This document shows positions 56,030 to 64,000 of a stretch of 64,000 nucleotides of DNA, one piece after another; the first letter of the stretch is position 1, and each line of letters begins with the position of its first letter. The stretch is taken from contig OZ253546.1 of the NCBI GenBank assembly GCA_965262585.1, positions 124,001-188,000 on the forward strand. The letters are read 5' to 3'. The notes beneath the pieces were generated by a model that searched no databases, was not told where the DNA came from, and saw nothing but the letters and a program-made list of their open reading frames with translations. This stretch comes from JAHRAW01 sp965262585 (GTDB lineage Bacteria; Pseudomonadota; Gammaproteobacteria; Arenicellales; Poriferihabitantaceae). The position numbers and the translations under genes are program-made.

Positions 56030-57216
56030 GCGTCAAGGTTGTCAAATTCGAGTAAGTCCTGTCGCCACAGCCAGCCCAATTTGTCCCCGGCATCAATCAA
56101 CGCATTGATTTGCTCATTCTCTGAAAGCGGATAAATTGTCGTTACACCTTCTTTCTTTTTCAACCAAAAAGCGTTGCCAATCTCCACATAATTCAGCACA
56201 TCAGGCGAATGCGTGGAAACAAACACCTGTCCGCCACGAGTTGCATAATCGCGCAGTTCTTCAACCAGCACGCCGAGCAATTTCGGATACAGTTGGTTTT
56301 CCGGCTCTTCAATACACAAAAACGGATGTGGTTTTGGATCGTGTAACAACACCAGATAAGCAAATATTTTGATGGTGCCGTCCGACACATAGCGGGCAAT
56401 GAATGGATCCTTAAAAGTGCCGTCTTGAAAACGCAACAACACATGACCGTCTGCAGTAATATCGGTAGTTACTTTGGACATGCCGGGAATTCTTTCCTGG
56501 AATTTCTTCAGAATTTTATCGAAGGTTGGGCGATCATTCTCATACAAATTTTGGACAACCAACGGCAGGTTATCACCGCTTTCCGACAAATGTTCAGCAA
56601 CTCCGACTTCTACCCGTTGGCGGGCGGCCATAATATGGAAATCGGAAACATGCCAATTCTCAATCAAACTGCGGAAAGCATTTGCCGCCTTAAATCGCTG
56701 AAACTGTCCAAGCCCTTTAATCGCGAGTATGTCGTGCGAATCCAATGACTGATAATCTTTTATCAAGTCTTCATCTGTACTAAGACGATCCTCATTCCTA
56801 ATGGCAAATCCTTCGCCTTCCTTGAAATCGAGAAAGTGAAAAGGCGATCCATGGCTACTACGTTTGTAGCGCAAAATCTCGCGGCGTATAACAGGTGATC
56901 CGTTTTTATCTACAGCGATTTCCAAGTGGTAGGTGACCAGTCGTTTCACTTCCGCGATTAACATTCGAAATTGAATTTCGATAACAATCGACTCATTCAC
57001 ATGGCCGCGAGTAACAACCTCTTTGTAGCCTCCCATCTTTTGCAGGGCAACACTGACATTGTTTTGCAATGCGTCCTTCAAAAAACCAAAAACTTGAAAA
57101 AGGGTTGATTTACCGCTGCCGTTTTCGCCCATAAAAACCGCAAACGATGGAATATCGCATAACTCAACATCGTGCAAAGCACGAAAATTTTGCAGGTGGA
57201 TGCGTTCAATTTTCAT
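56026..57216 (-). CDS. OLD/RecF-like AAA ATPase, defence candidate
   Basis: 396 residues of the ABC/SMC-like AAA_21 type. MKIERIHLQNFRALHDVEL begins the fold, Walker A is MGENGSGKSTLFQVF, the signature is YVSDGTIKIFAYL, Walker B is FLCIEEPENQLYPKLLGVL and the switch is FVSTHSPDVLNY. All motifs are intact. These ATPases act as sensors or regulators of a coupled nuclease; here the partner is the overlapping DUF4276-like gene. The pair is AT-richer than its neighbours and sits between a repeat array and ubiG, as an acquired island would. Confidence 0.88.
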   Translation of the reverse strand: MKIERIHLQNFRALHDVELCDIPSFAVFMGENGSGKSTLFQVFGFLKDALQNNVSVALQKMGGYKEVVTRGHVNESIVIEIQFRMLIAEVKRLVTYHLEIAVDKNGSPVIRREILRYKRSSHGSPFHFLDFKEGEGFAIRNEDRLSTDEDLIKDYQSLDSHDILAIKGLGQFQRFKAANAFRSLIENWHVSDFHIMAARQRVEVGVAEHLSESGDNLPLVVQNLYENDRPTFDKILKKFQERIPGMSKVTTDITADGHVLLRFQDGTFKDPFIARYVSDGTIKIFAYLVLLHDPKPHPFLCIEEPENQLYPKLLGVLVEELRDYATRGGQVFVSTHSPDVLNYVEIGNAFWLKKKEGVTTIYPLSENEQINALIDAGDKLGWLWRQDLLEFDNLDA

Positions 57217-57358
57217 TAAATCCCCCCCACCGCATTTAAATCACGATAATCCCGTGCCGTTTTTTTGCTAGTTGTTTGTGACATTGGGGGATTTTACGAC
57301 AAATTGAAGGTAAACTCTTGGGTTGGCGGGGGAAACAGTGGAATGCGGTGGTATTTTA

Positions 57359-58183
57359 ATGAGCAATCAACAAGACAATCAATCCGAAACCAACGAAACC
57401 GACCACAACCACAACGTCGACCCGGCGGAAATTCATAAGTTTGGGCAAATGGCTTCGCGGTGGTGGGATCCGGAAGGGCAGTTTAAGCCGTTGCATGAGA
57501 TCAATCCGTTGCGGCTTGATTTTATTGATCGGCATTCGGCGTTGGCGGGGAAGAGGGTGTTGGATGTGGGGTGTGGTGGCGGTATATTGGCGGAGGCGAT
57601 GGCGTTGCGGGGGGCTGAGGTGACTGGCATCGATATGGGCGAGGCGCCGTTGGAGGTGGCGCGGTTGCATGCGTTGGAAAGTGGTGTCAGCGTGGCGTAT
57701 CGGCAAATCACCGCCGAAGCCCTTGCCGCCGAACAATCCACCGAACAATCCACCGAACAATCCGCCGAACAATCCACCAAACAATCCGCAAAACAATCCG
57801 CGAAAAAAACCGACACGCCAACGCAATGGGACATCGTTTGCTGCCTTGAATTGCTCGAACATGTCCCCGATCCGGCAAGCGTGGTGTCGGCTTGTGCGGA
57901 CTTGGTGAAGCCCGGCGGGGCGGTGTATTTTTCCACCATCAACCGCAATCCGAAATCATTTCTGATGGCGATAGTTGGCGCGGAGTATGTGCTTAACTTG
58001 CTGCCCAAAGGCACGCATCAATACGAGAAATTAATCCGCCCACGGGAACTCTGTAATTGGTGCCAAAGTGCCAACTTGAACATCACCGAAATCACCGGCA
58101 TGCACTACAACCCCCTCAATCAAACCTATTCCCTGGGCCCCGGCGTGGATGTAAATTATCTCGTGTTCGGCACTAAAACCTGA
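57359..58183 (+). CDS. ubiG: Ubiquinone biosynthesis O-methyltransferase with repeat insert
   Basis: SAM-dependent methyltransferase for both O-methylations of ubiquinone, 274 residues. DPAEIHKFGQMASRWWDPEG, the SAM site VLDVGCGGGILAEAMALRG, LELLEHVPDP and the C-terminal GMHYNPLNQTYSLGPGVDVN are typical. Between the SAM fold's AALAA and DIVCC parts lies an insert of about 25 residues made of EQST/KQSA repeats coded by a 12-bp tandem repeat. In E. coli UbiG this loop is short. The fold and motifs around it are intact, so the enzyme probably works. gph starts three bases after the stop. Confidence 0.94.
   Translation: MSNQQDNQSETNETDHNHNVDPAEIHKFGQMASRWWDPEGQFKPLHEINPLRLDFIDRHSALAGKRVLDVGCGGGILAEAMALRGAEVTGIDMGEAPLEVARLHALESGVSVAYRQITAEALAAEQSTEQSTEQSAEQSTKQSAKQSAKKTDTPTQWDIVCCLELLEHVPDPASVVSACADLVKPGGAVYFSTINRNPKSFLMAIVGAEYVLNLLPKGTHQYEKLIRPRELCNWCQSANLNITEITGMHYNPLNQTYSLGPGVDVNYLVFGTKT
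57729..57806 (+). repeat. 12-bp tandem repeat inside ubiG
   Basis: Roughly six to seven copies of GAACAATCCACC with small changes (GCC, AAA for GAA) encode repeated Glu-Gln-Ser-Thr/Ala. The period of 12 is a multiple of three, so copy changes would keep the frame. Confidence 0.85.
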
Positions 58184-58186
58184 TTC

Positions 58187-58864
58187 GTGACTGCCGACAT
58201 TGACACCGTTTTGTTCGATTTGGACGGCACCCTGCTGGATACCGCCCGCGACTTTGCGAATGCCCTCAACGTCGTTTTAACCCGCAACGACTGCCAGCCG
58301 CTGCCGCCGGAAGTGGTGCGGCCCCATGTATCCAAAGGGGGCATGGCGCTGATTTGTCTGGGGTTCGATGTGGTTGCCAACAGCGAACCGGCGGAGCAAC
58401 TTTATCGGCAATTGCTCGAGGTGTATCGACAAGATTTGTGCACCCACACTCGCCTATTCCCCGGAATGGAATCGCTGCTGAAGTATATCGATGGCAGCGA
58501 CCGCCGCTTCGGAGTGGTCACCAATAAACCGGCTTTTTTGAGCGAACCTTTGCTGCGCGACTTGAACCTGATGCCGCGCATGGCGTGCGTGGTGAGTGGC
58601 GATACGCTGGACAAAAAAAAGCCCTGGCCCGACCAGTTGCTGCATGCCTGCCGGATAATCGGCGGCAGCGTGACGCAAGCGGTTTATGTCGGCGACGATG
58701 CGCGGGATATCGAATCCGGCCGCCGGGCGGGCATGCGCACCGTGGCCGCCGCCTACGGTTATATCCTGCCGGAGGACGACCCACACAAATGGGGTGCGGA
58801 TGCCGTGGTCGAGCATCCCGATGAAATTCAGCAGTGGCTGGAGCGGGAATGCCCAAGTCCGTGA
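58187..58864 (+). CDS. gph: Phosphoglycolate phosphatase (HAD family)
   Basis: Dephosphorylates 2-phosphoglycolate formed in DNA repair or oxygenase reactions. 225 residues from GTG 58187. HAD motif I VLFDLDGTLLDT, motif II VVTNKPAF, motif III lysine in DKKKPWPD and motif IV VYVGDDARDIESGRRAGM are seen. The gene follows ubiG by three bases; the ubiG-gph order is common in gammaproteobacteria. panC begins 32 bases on. Confidence 0.93.
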   Translation: MTADIDTVLFDLDGTLLDTARDFANALNVVLTRNDCQPLPPEVVRPHVSKGGMALICLGFDVVANSEPAEQLYRQLLEVYRQDLCTHTRLFPGMESLLKYIDGSDRRFGVVTNKPAFLSEPLLRDLNLMPRMACVVSGDTLDKKKPWPDQLLHACRIIGGSVTQAVYVGDDARDIESGRRAGMRTVAAAYGYILPEDDPHKWGADAVVEHPDEIQQWLERECPSP

Positions 58865-58896
58865 TGAAACGCGCATGACACGCGCATAAACTGCGC

Positions 58897-59760
58897 ATGA
58901 TCCATTCATTGCCCGACCCGCAATCCGCTTCGCAATGGTGCGCAGCGCAACGCACTCGCCACCGCACCATCGGCTATGTTGCCACCATGGGCGCGTTGCA
59001 TCGCGGCCATCTTTCGTTGCTGGAGCGGGCGGTGCGGGAAAACCCGGCAACCTGCGCGAGTATCTTTGTCAATCCCCTGCAATTCAACAATCCAGACGAC
59101 CTAAAAAATTATCCGCAAGACCGGGAACGAGACCTCGCCCTCTTGGAAGAAGCCGGTTGCGACATGGTCTATAGCGGAACGCTTGCCGAATTTTTCCCGG
59201 AAGTTGCCGACCTGAACGCCATCCGCCCCGGCAATCCGTGCCACGCCGCGCATGGCTTGGAAGGCGTGTTTCGTCCCGGCCACTTGCCCGGCGTGTGCGC
59301 CATCGTCGAGCGGTTGTTCGCCACAGTCGGCCCCTGCAACGCCTACTTCGGTGAAAAAGATTTTCAGCAGACGCTGGTCATCCAAGACCTCGCCAAACAA
59401 CTACCCGGCATCCGCGTCATCGTCTGCCCGACTGTGCGCGAATCGTCGGGCCTCGCCATGTCATCCCGCAATCGGCAGATGGATGAAGAACAACAAGCCG
59501 TCTCGACAAAAATTTATCAGGCTTTATTAGCCGCCAAAGCGTCATGGCAATCTGGCATTCGCCGCGCCGAGCCACTGGAACATGCCATGCACCGCTGCTT
59601 AAACCATGCGCGCCTTCGCGTTGAATACGCCGCGATTCGCGACCCCGAAAACTGGAGCGCAAACTCACCCCACGGCGACTTAAAGCAAGCGCGAGCGTTG
59701 GTTGCCGCTTGGGTGGATGATGTGCGGCTGATTGATACTCTCAGTATGGATGACCATTAA
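58897..59760 (+). CDS. panC: Pantothenate synthetase
   Basis: ATP-dependent joining of pantoate and beta-alanine in coenzyme A synthesis, 287 residues. The nucleotide-binding MGALHRGHLSLLERA, SIFVNPLQFNNPDDLKNYP, the pantoate site PGHLPGVCAIVERLF, YFGEKDFQQTLVI and the MSSRNRQM (KMSKS-like) loop are complete. It ends 20 bases from the convergent dinB gene. panB is not in the window. Confidence 0.95.
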   Translation: MIHSLPDPQSASQWCAAQRTRHRTIGYVATMGALHRGHLSLLERAVRENPATCASIFVNPLQFNNPDDLKNYPQDRERDLALLEEAGCDMVYSGTLAEFFPEVADLNAIRPGNPCHAAHGLEGVFRPGHLPGVCAIVERLFATVGPCNAYFGEKDFQQTLVIQDLAKQLPGIRVIVCPTVRESSGLAMSSRNRQMDEEQQAVSTKIYQALLAAKASWQSGIRRAEPLEHAMHRCLNHARLRVEYAAIRDPENWSANSPHGDLKQARALVAAWVDDVRLIDTLSMDDH

Positions 59761-59779
59761 CCACCACCAACCGCCGCCA

Positions 59780-60934
59780 TCAAGGCAACGACTTCCCCCG
59801 GCGGATGGTGGATTTTCCATAGCGTTTTTTGATTTCATCGGTGAGTTCATCCAGCACTTTTTGTTTCGCGCGGCGATCCGATTGGAACAAATCGGCCTGA
59901 ACGGTTTCGGGTTGCTCGAAGTTGCTCACGCCAACCCCAATCAGGCGCACCGAAAATTTTCCGCCCGCCAATTCCTTGCGCAACAACGCCGAGGCGAGAT
60001 GCCAAATATCGTCGGTGACATTGCTCGCTTGTGCGAGACTGCGGGCGCGGGTGATGGTGGAAAAATCCTCAAAGCGGATTTTGAGGGTGACCGTTCTGCC
60101 GCTGAGATCCGCCTGCCGTAGGCGGTAACAAACCCCTTCGGTCAGATCGAGGGCGGTGGCTTGAAGAACATCGAGGGCGGCGATGTCCACGGCAAAAGTG
60201 GTCTCATGAGAAACGGATTTGACTTCGCTATCGGGAGTCACCTTTCGCTCATCCAAGCCATGTGCCAACTGCCACAAACGCTCGCCATGCTGTCCGAATT
60301 CACCCTTGAGCCAGTCCGCCGAAGACTGCCGCAACTGCAACACGCTGTGGATACCGGCGCGGTTGAGCCGGGCTTTAGCGGCTTTGCCCACGCCCCATAT
60401 ACGCTCCACCGGCAAGCCATCGAGAAACGCCTGCGCCTGCTGTGGATGGATGACCGTAAAGCCGTCCGGCTTGCCGGCATCGCTCGCCAGTTTCGCCAAA
60501 AACTTATTGGAAGCCACGCCCACCGAAGCCACCAAACCAAGTTCGGCGCGAATGTCCGCCTTGATAGCGTGGCCGATTTGCTCGGCATCGCCATGCAGCC
60601 GTTCGCTACCCGCCGGGTCGAGGAACGCCTCATCCAACGACAACGGCTCGACCAGTGGCGTATAGCGATTGAAAATTGCGCGGATTTGCACCGCCACCTC
60701 AGCATACAAAGCACCCCGTGGCGGAATAATCAACAACTGCGGGCATAACCTCACCGCCCTGCTACTCGGCATAGCACTATAAACCCCAAACTTCCGCGCC
60801 ACATAATTAGCCGCCGCCACCACCCCCCGCCCATCCGCCCGCCCCCCAACCACCACCGGCCTACCCCGCAACTCCGGCCTCTCCCGCTCCTCCACCGAAG
60901 CATAAAACGCATCCATATCAATGTGTAAAATCAA
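59780..60934 (-). CDS. dinB: DNA polymerase IV (Y family)
   Basis: Translesion polymerase, 384 residues. The catalytic site is complete: LHIDMDAFYASVE with the first aspartate, and PLSLDEAFLD with the second pair. The thumb has GVGKAAKARLN. QADLF near the C-terminus fits a beta-clamp contact. The only start that keeps LHIDMDAF is TTG at 60934, with no Shine-Dalgarno site. Directly before it lies half of an inverted-repeat mobile element, so the original promoter and start region may have been replaced. I see no LexA box. Confidence 0.93.
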   Translation of the reverse strand: MILHIDMDAFYASVEERERPELRGRPVVVGGRADGRGVVAAANYVARKFGVYSAMPSSRAVRLCPQLLIIPPRGALYAEVAVQIRAIFNRYTPLVEPLSLDEAFLDPAGSERLHGDAEQIGHAIKADIRAELGLVASVGVASNKFLAKLASDAGKPDGFTVIHPQQAQAFLDGLPVERIWGVGKAAKARLNRAGIHSVLQLRQSSADWLKGEFGQHGERLWQLAHGLDERKVTPDSEVKSVSHETTFAVDIAALDVLQATALDLTEGVCYRLRQADLSGRTVTLKIRFEDFSTITRARSLAQASNVTDDIWHLASALLRKELAGGKFSVRLIGVGVSNFEQPETVQADLFQSDRRAKQKVLDELTDEIKKRYGKSTIRRGKSLP

Positions 60935-60937
60935 CGA

Positions 60938-60975
60938 GAATAAAGGGGTCAGTGTGAATTAAATTGATTATACGG
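60938..60975. mobile_element. Half copy of an inverted-repeat MITE at the dinB start
   Basis: Bases from 60938 on (GAATAAAGGGGTCAGTGTG...) equal the left arm and the first loop bases of the complete element at 61786-61869. The right arm is missing. It ends three bases before the dinB start codon. Confidence 0.8.
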
Positions 60976-60991
60976 CGAGGAAGGGATGAAG

Positions 60992-62424
60992 TGCGTCATT
61001 CCCGAACGATAGAAAAATAAGGAGCGGTAGCGACTATATTTTTCATCGTATCGGGAATCCAGAGAAAACAATCCGGCGCCAGCCGCTCCTTACATGTTGT
61101 ACTGGATTCCCGCTTTCGCGGGAATAACGGCATGGGGAGTCGGCTATCGCAAGGCCGTCATTCTCGAACGATAGAAAAATAGGGAGCGCCAGCGACCATA
61201 TTTTTCATCGTATCGGGAATCCAGAAGGCTAATAATGAGTCGGCTATCGCCGCACATGTTGTACTGGATTCCCGCTTTCGCGAGAATAACGGCGTAGGGA
61301 GTCGGCTGTCGCAAGGCCGTCATTCTCGAACGATAGAAAAATAAGGAGCGCCAGCGACTATATTTTTCATCGTATCGGGAATCCAGAAGGCTAATAATGA
61401 GTCGGATCTCGCCGCACATGTCTCACTGGATTCCCGCTTTCGCGAGAATAACGGCGTAGGGAGTCGGCATTCGCCGGCATGTTTTACTGGATTCCCGTGT
61501 CCCCCAAGTCGTCATTCCCGCTGTCGCGTGAATAACGACTTGGCGGCACGAGAATGACGAGTCTGGGAGTCCTCATCGACAAACGAGGAATATCAAAAGT
61601 GCGTCATTCCCGAACGATAGAAAAATAAGGAGCGCCAGCGACCATATTTTTCATCGTATCGGGAATCCAGTTAAACAAACCCGGCGCAGCCGCACATTAT
61701 TAAGGACGGGCACGGGGGCGCGGGAATAACGACTTGGCGGCACGAGAATGACGGCGTAGGGAGCGGCTATCGCCGGACATGTTGAGAATAAAGGGGTCAG
61801 TGTGAATTAAATTGATTATACGGCCGGGAAGGATAGGGGTTTATCTAATTCACACTGACCCCTTTATTCCATCCGCAAACAAGGAAAATCAAAAGTGCGT
61901 CATTCCCGAACGATAGAAAAATAGGGAGCGCCAGCGACTATATTTTTCATCGTATCGGGAATCCAGTAAAACAATCCGGCGACAGCCGCTCCTCGCCGTT
62001 ATTCCCGAATAAGGAGCGGCTGTGCCGACATGTTTCACTGGATTCCCGTGTCCCCAAGTCGTCATCCCCGCTGTCGCGTGAATGACGACTTGGGGCACGA
62101 GAATGACGGCGTCGCGCCAGCGACCTTATTTTTCATCGTATCGGGAATCCAGTTAAACAATCCGGCGACAGCCGCTCCTCGCCGTTATTCCCGAATAAGG
62201 AGCGGCTGTGCCGACATGTTTCACTGGATTCCCGTGTCCCCAACTCGTCATCCCCGCTGTCGCGTGAATGACGACTTGGGGCACGAGAATGACGGCGTCG
62301 CGCCAGCGACCATATTTTTCATCGTATCGGGAATCCAGTTAAACAAACCCGGCGCAGCCGCACATTATTAAGGACGGGCACGGGGGCGCGGGAATAACGA
62401 CTTGGGGGCGCGAGAATGACGGGT
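60992..62424. repeat. Mosaic REP/palindrome repeat cluster K (1.4 kb array)
   Basis: Five near-complete palindromic modules (near 60992, 61158, 61318, 61602 and 61897) and two truncated ones (near 62118 and 62306), all in minus orientation, with REP hairpins, the CTCATCGACAAACGAGGAAT linker and pieces of the GGCACGGGGGCGCGGG family. A complete MITE (61786-61869) is nested inside. Positions 61975-62160 and 62161-62346 are a nearly exact tandem duplication of 186 bp. No gene seen. Confidence 0.87.
61786..61869. mobile_element. MITE-like element with perfect 24-bp terminal inverted repeats
   Basis: Arms 61786-61809 and 61846-61869 are exact reverse complements (GAATAAAGGGGTCAGTGTGA...), around a 36-bp centre that also contains ATTGATTATACGGC. 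It encodes nothing. Words like GGGGTCAGTGTGAATT border elements moved by REP-associated (IS200-like) tyrosine transposases in other proteobacteria; that link is from memory. It sits inside the REP-type array. Confidence 0.82.
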
Positions 62425-62550
62425 TATGAGAAGATTTGGTTCATTTATGAGAAGATTTGGTTCATTTATGAGAAGAAACCATTCATTTATGAGAAGAAAC
62501 CGTTCATTTATGAGAAGATTCAGAACATTCATGAGAAGAATCAGTTCATT
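62425..62550. repeat. Six-copy 21-bp tandem repeat upstream of the surface protein gene
   Basis: Units start with TATGAGAAGA or TATGAGAAGAAA and end TTCATT. Copies 1 and 2 are identical, copies 3 and 4 nearly so, and 5-6 more different; a partial seventh follows. Each unit could encode Met-Arg-Arg-x-x-Ser-Phe, but the 62-codon frame has no ribosome site and runs into the next promoter, so I treat it as non-coding. It lies about 50 bp before the -35 box. Confidence 0.85.
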
Positions 62551-62600
62551 CATAAAAGGAAATTCCAGTATCCCCCACCCCCCATATAGCAAATTTAACA

Positions 62601-62628
62601 TTGCGATATATTGAATTGTTTGTATAAT
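62601..62628 (+). promoter_or_regulatory. Sigma-70 promoter of the BspA-like gene
   Basis: TTGCGA, 16 bp, then TATAAT preceded by TG. The start would be near 62635, leaving a leader of about 35-45 bases before the ATG. Confidence 0.65.
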
Positions 62629-62669
62629 ACGCCGTTGCCTCATCCGTCAAAACATCACACCACCGGACA

Positions 62670-64000
62670 ATGCCAATGATGAACTCTATCCCTTCCCCTC
62701 GCTTTGGGGCTTCGCTGTTGCTGGTTATCAGTCTCCTTTTTGGGCTGTCCTCGCAAGTTGCTGCACAGGCAACAGCAGACACACCCGTCATAACTGCTAC
62801 TAGCATAAACGCTACTAGCGGGGCATCTCTAGCCCATATACAGTTCGGTAATACTTTTGGTAACGCTGTATCTCTAAATGACATTTTTACCGGAACCGCT
62901 AGAGCAGGCAGTGGTATTACCATAGCCAGTTTGACATTTTCTCCTAATCGTGCGACTGACCCAACAGCAAGACTTGATTGCAATGGAGCAATCTTCTTTT
63001 CTACAGGAGCAAGTGGTTTTGGTGATACAAATATCTCAATAGATGCCATCATTAACAACCCCGGAACCAGCAGTTTTTCAGCCGGTGATACACTCAATTT
63101 GGGGATTACCATAAATACTAGTCAACAGCCTAAGGGTACTACACCAACTTTTTGTGAACCCGTTGACCCAACCCTTTTTATAACCACTTGGCGGACTACC
63201 GGGAGTAACGAATCCATTACCATTCCCACCACTGGTACTGGTTATAACTACACCGTTGATTGGGGCGATAGCACGGCGGACACCGACCACACCGGCCCCG
63301 CCAGCCATACCTTCGCCACGCCGGCCTCGTATACGGTGCGCATCAGTGGTGATTTTCCGCGGATTCATTTTAATAATAATGCACCCGATAGAAACAAAAT
63401 CAGAGCCGTCAATCAATGGGGCGATCAAGTATGGACTTCCATGGAAAGTGCTTTTCGGGGCGCGGGCAGTCTCGCTGGGCAAGCAACCGATGAACCTGAT
63501 TTAAGTATGGTTACCAATATGGCGAATATGTTTCGTGGTGCCGGTGTTTTTAATCAGGATATTGGTGATTGGGATGTGAGTAATGTTACCAATATGACGA
63601 ATATGTTTAACACTGCCGCTGCTTTTAATCAGGATATTGGTAGTTGGAATGTGAGTAACGTTACCAATATGACGAATATGTTTAACACTGCCTCTTCTTT
63701 TGATCAGGATATTGGTAGTTGGAATGTGAGTAACGTTACCGATATGAGCAGTATATTTGAGGATAACAGTGCCTTTAATCAGGATATTGGTAGTTGGAAT
63801 GTGAGTAACGTTACCAATATGAGTCTAATGTTTCGCAATAACAGTGTCTTTAATCAGGACATTAGTAGTTGGAATGTGAGTAATGTTACCAATATGCGTG
63901 GAATGTTTGCTGATGCCACTGCCTTTGATCAGGATATTGGTGAGTGGGATGTGAGTGGAATTACCACTATGAATCAAATGTTTAGTAGTGCCAGTTCCTT
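62670..64000 (+). CDS. Secreted BspA-like (DUF285) surface protein, 3' end outside window
   Basis: Open from three in-frame ATGs (62670, 62676, 62679) to the window end, over 440 codons. A signal peptide (FGASLLLVISLLFGLSSQVA, cut after AQA) shows export. Residues up to about 190 form an N-terminal beta-domain, followed by a PKD-like segment (YTVDWGDSTADTDHTGPASH, then TFATPASYTVRI). From about 63500 on, repeats of some 25 residues follow, each like FNQDIGSWNVSNVTNMTNMF, the DUF285/BspA leucine-rich-type repeat. Such proteins mediate adhesion in other bacteria. At least six repeats are visible and nearly identical at the DNA level, so copy number may vary. Confidence 0.87.
   Translation, partial: MPMMNSIPSPRFGASLLLVISLLFGLSSQVAAQATADTPVITATSINATSGASLAHIQFGNTFGNAVSLNDIFTGTARAGSGITIASLTFSPNRATDPTARLDCNGAIFFSTGASGFGDTNISIDAIINNPGTSSFSAGDTLNLGITINTSQQPKGTTPTFCEPVDPTLFITTWRTTGSNESITIPTTGTGYNYTVDWGDSTADTDHTGPASHTFATPASYTVRISGDFPRIHFNNNAPDRNKIRAVNQWGDQVWTSMESAFRGAGSLAGQATDEPDLSMVTNMANMFRGAGVFNQDIGDWDVSNVTNMTNMFNTAAAFNQDIGSWNVSNVTNMTNMFNTASSFDQDIGSWNVSNVTDMSSIFEDNSAFNQDIGSWNVSNVTNMSLMFRNNSVFNQDISSWNVSNVTNMRGMFADATAFDQDIGEWDVSGITTMNQMFSSASS

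Noticed and set aside
60935..60990. LexA box before dinB
   Set aside because: No CTGT-N8-ACAG pattern was found; the place is taken by the MITE half copy.
62426..62614. 62-codon frame with heptapeptide Met-Arg-Arg repeats
   Set aside because: It is a translation of the 21-bp tandem repeat, has no ribosome site and overlaps the promoter of the next gene.

Overview
The window looks like a chromosomal segment of a gammaproteobacterium, probably uncultured or little studied. The basis is a single-chain 1314-residue PurL of the E. coli type, UbiG, PanC, DinB, YbfF, cytochrome b561/YceI, and the rpsF-rpsR-rplI and pst-phoU gene orders. No rRNA or tRNA gene was seen. Housekeeping genes are moderately GC-rich. 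cas9, the Mrr-like nuclease and the ATPase/DUF4276 pair look richer in A and T, which suggests transfer.

Layout: 1-4.8 kb dapA (5' end cut) and purL. 5.2-12.8 kb a complete type II-C CRISPR-Cas locus: a minus-strand tracrRNA predicted here, then cas9-cas1-cas2 on the plus strand, then an array of 39 repeats whose crRNA strand is the minus strand. Every repeat carries a TATAAT box pointing into the next spacer, so crRNAs are probably transcribed one by one as in Neisseria. 13.5-22.8 kb gamma-glutamylcyclotransferase-like gene, ETF-ubiquinone oxidoreductase, argD, nudC, argB, metK, ahcY and a 56-residue membrane peptide. 24-30 kb an Mrr-like restriction nuclease and a three-gene TRAP transporter with an unusual coiled-coil tail on its large permease. 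30.2-38.8 kb rpsF-rpsR-rplI (S6 and L9 with long acidic tails), phosphate uptake genes pstS-C-A-B-phoU and a DMT exporter. 38.9-45.9 kb a YbfF-like hydrolase, a trans-sulfuration PLP enzyme, and a denitrification module: FNR-type regulator, an FNR box placed for class II activation, nirK with a fused cytochrome c, nirV and a SCO protein. 46.4-54.9 kb MFS carrier, transposase remnant, cytochrome b561, yceI, acs, an O-acetylhomoserine sulfhydrylase-like enzyme, a hydrolase and an MTA/SAH deaminase. 55.4-57.2 kb a two-gene ATPase + TOPRIM-like DUF4276 operon, a defence candidate. 57.4-60.9 kb ubiG, gph, panC, dinB. The right edge enters a secreted BspA-like (DUF285) repeat protein whose 3' end is outside the window.

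Almost every intergenic region over 300 bp is filled by one mosaic repeat family: a palindromic module of about 66 bp (roughly 30 near-complete copies) alternating with REP-like GCGGGAAT hairpins, built into head-to-tail arrays. All copies in a cluster share one orientation, and several genes take their stop codon from the repeat or end directly against it.

Functional links: metK, ahcY, the MTA/SAH deaminase and UbiG belong to S-adenosylmethionine use and recycling; argB and argD to arginine synthesis; the regulator, nirK, nirV and the SCO protein to nitrite respiration. Cas9, Mrr and the ATPase/DUF4276 pair are three separate defence-type loci.
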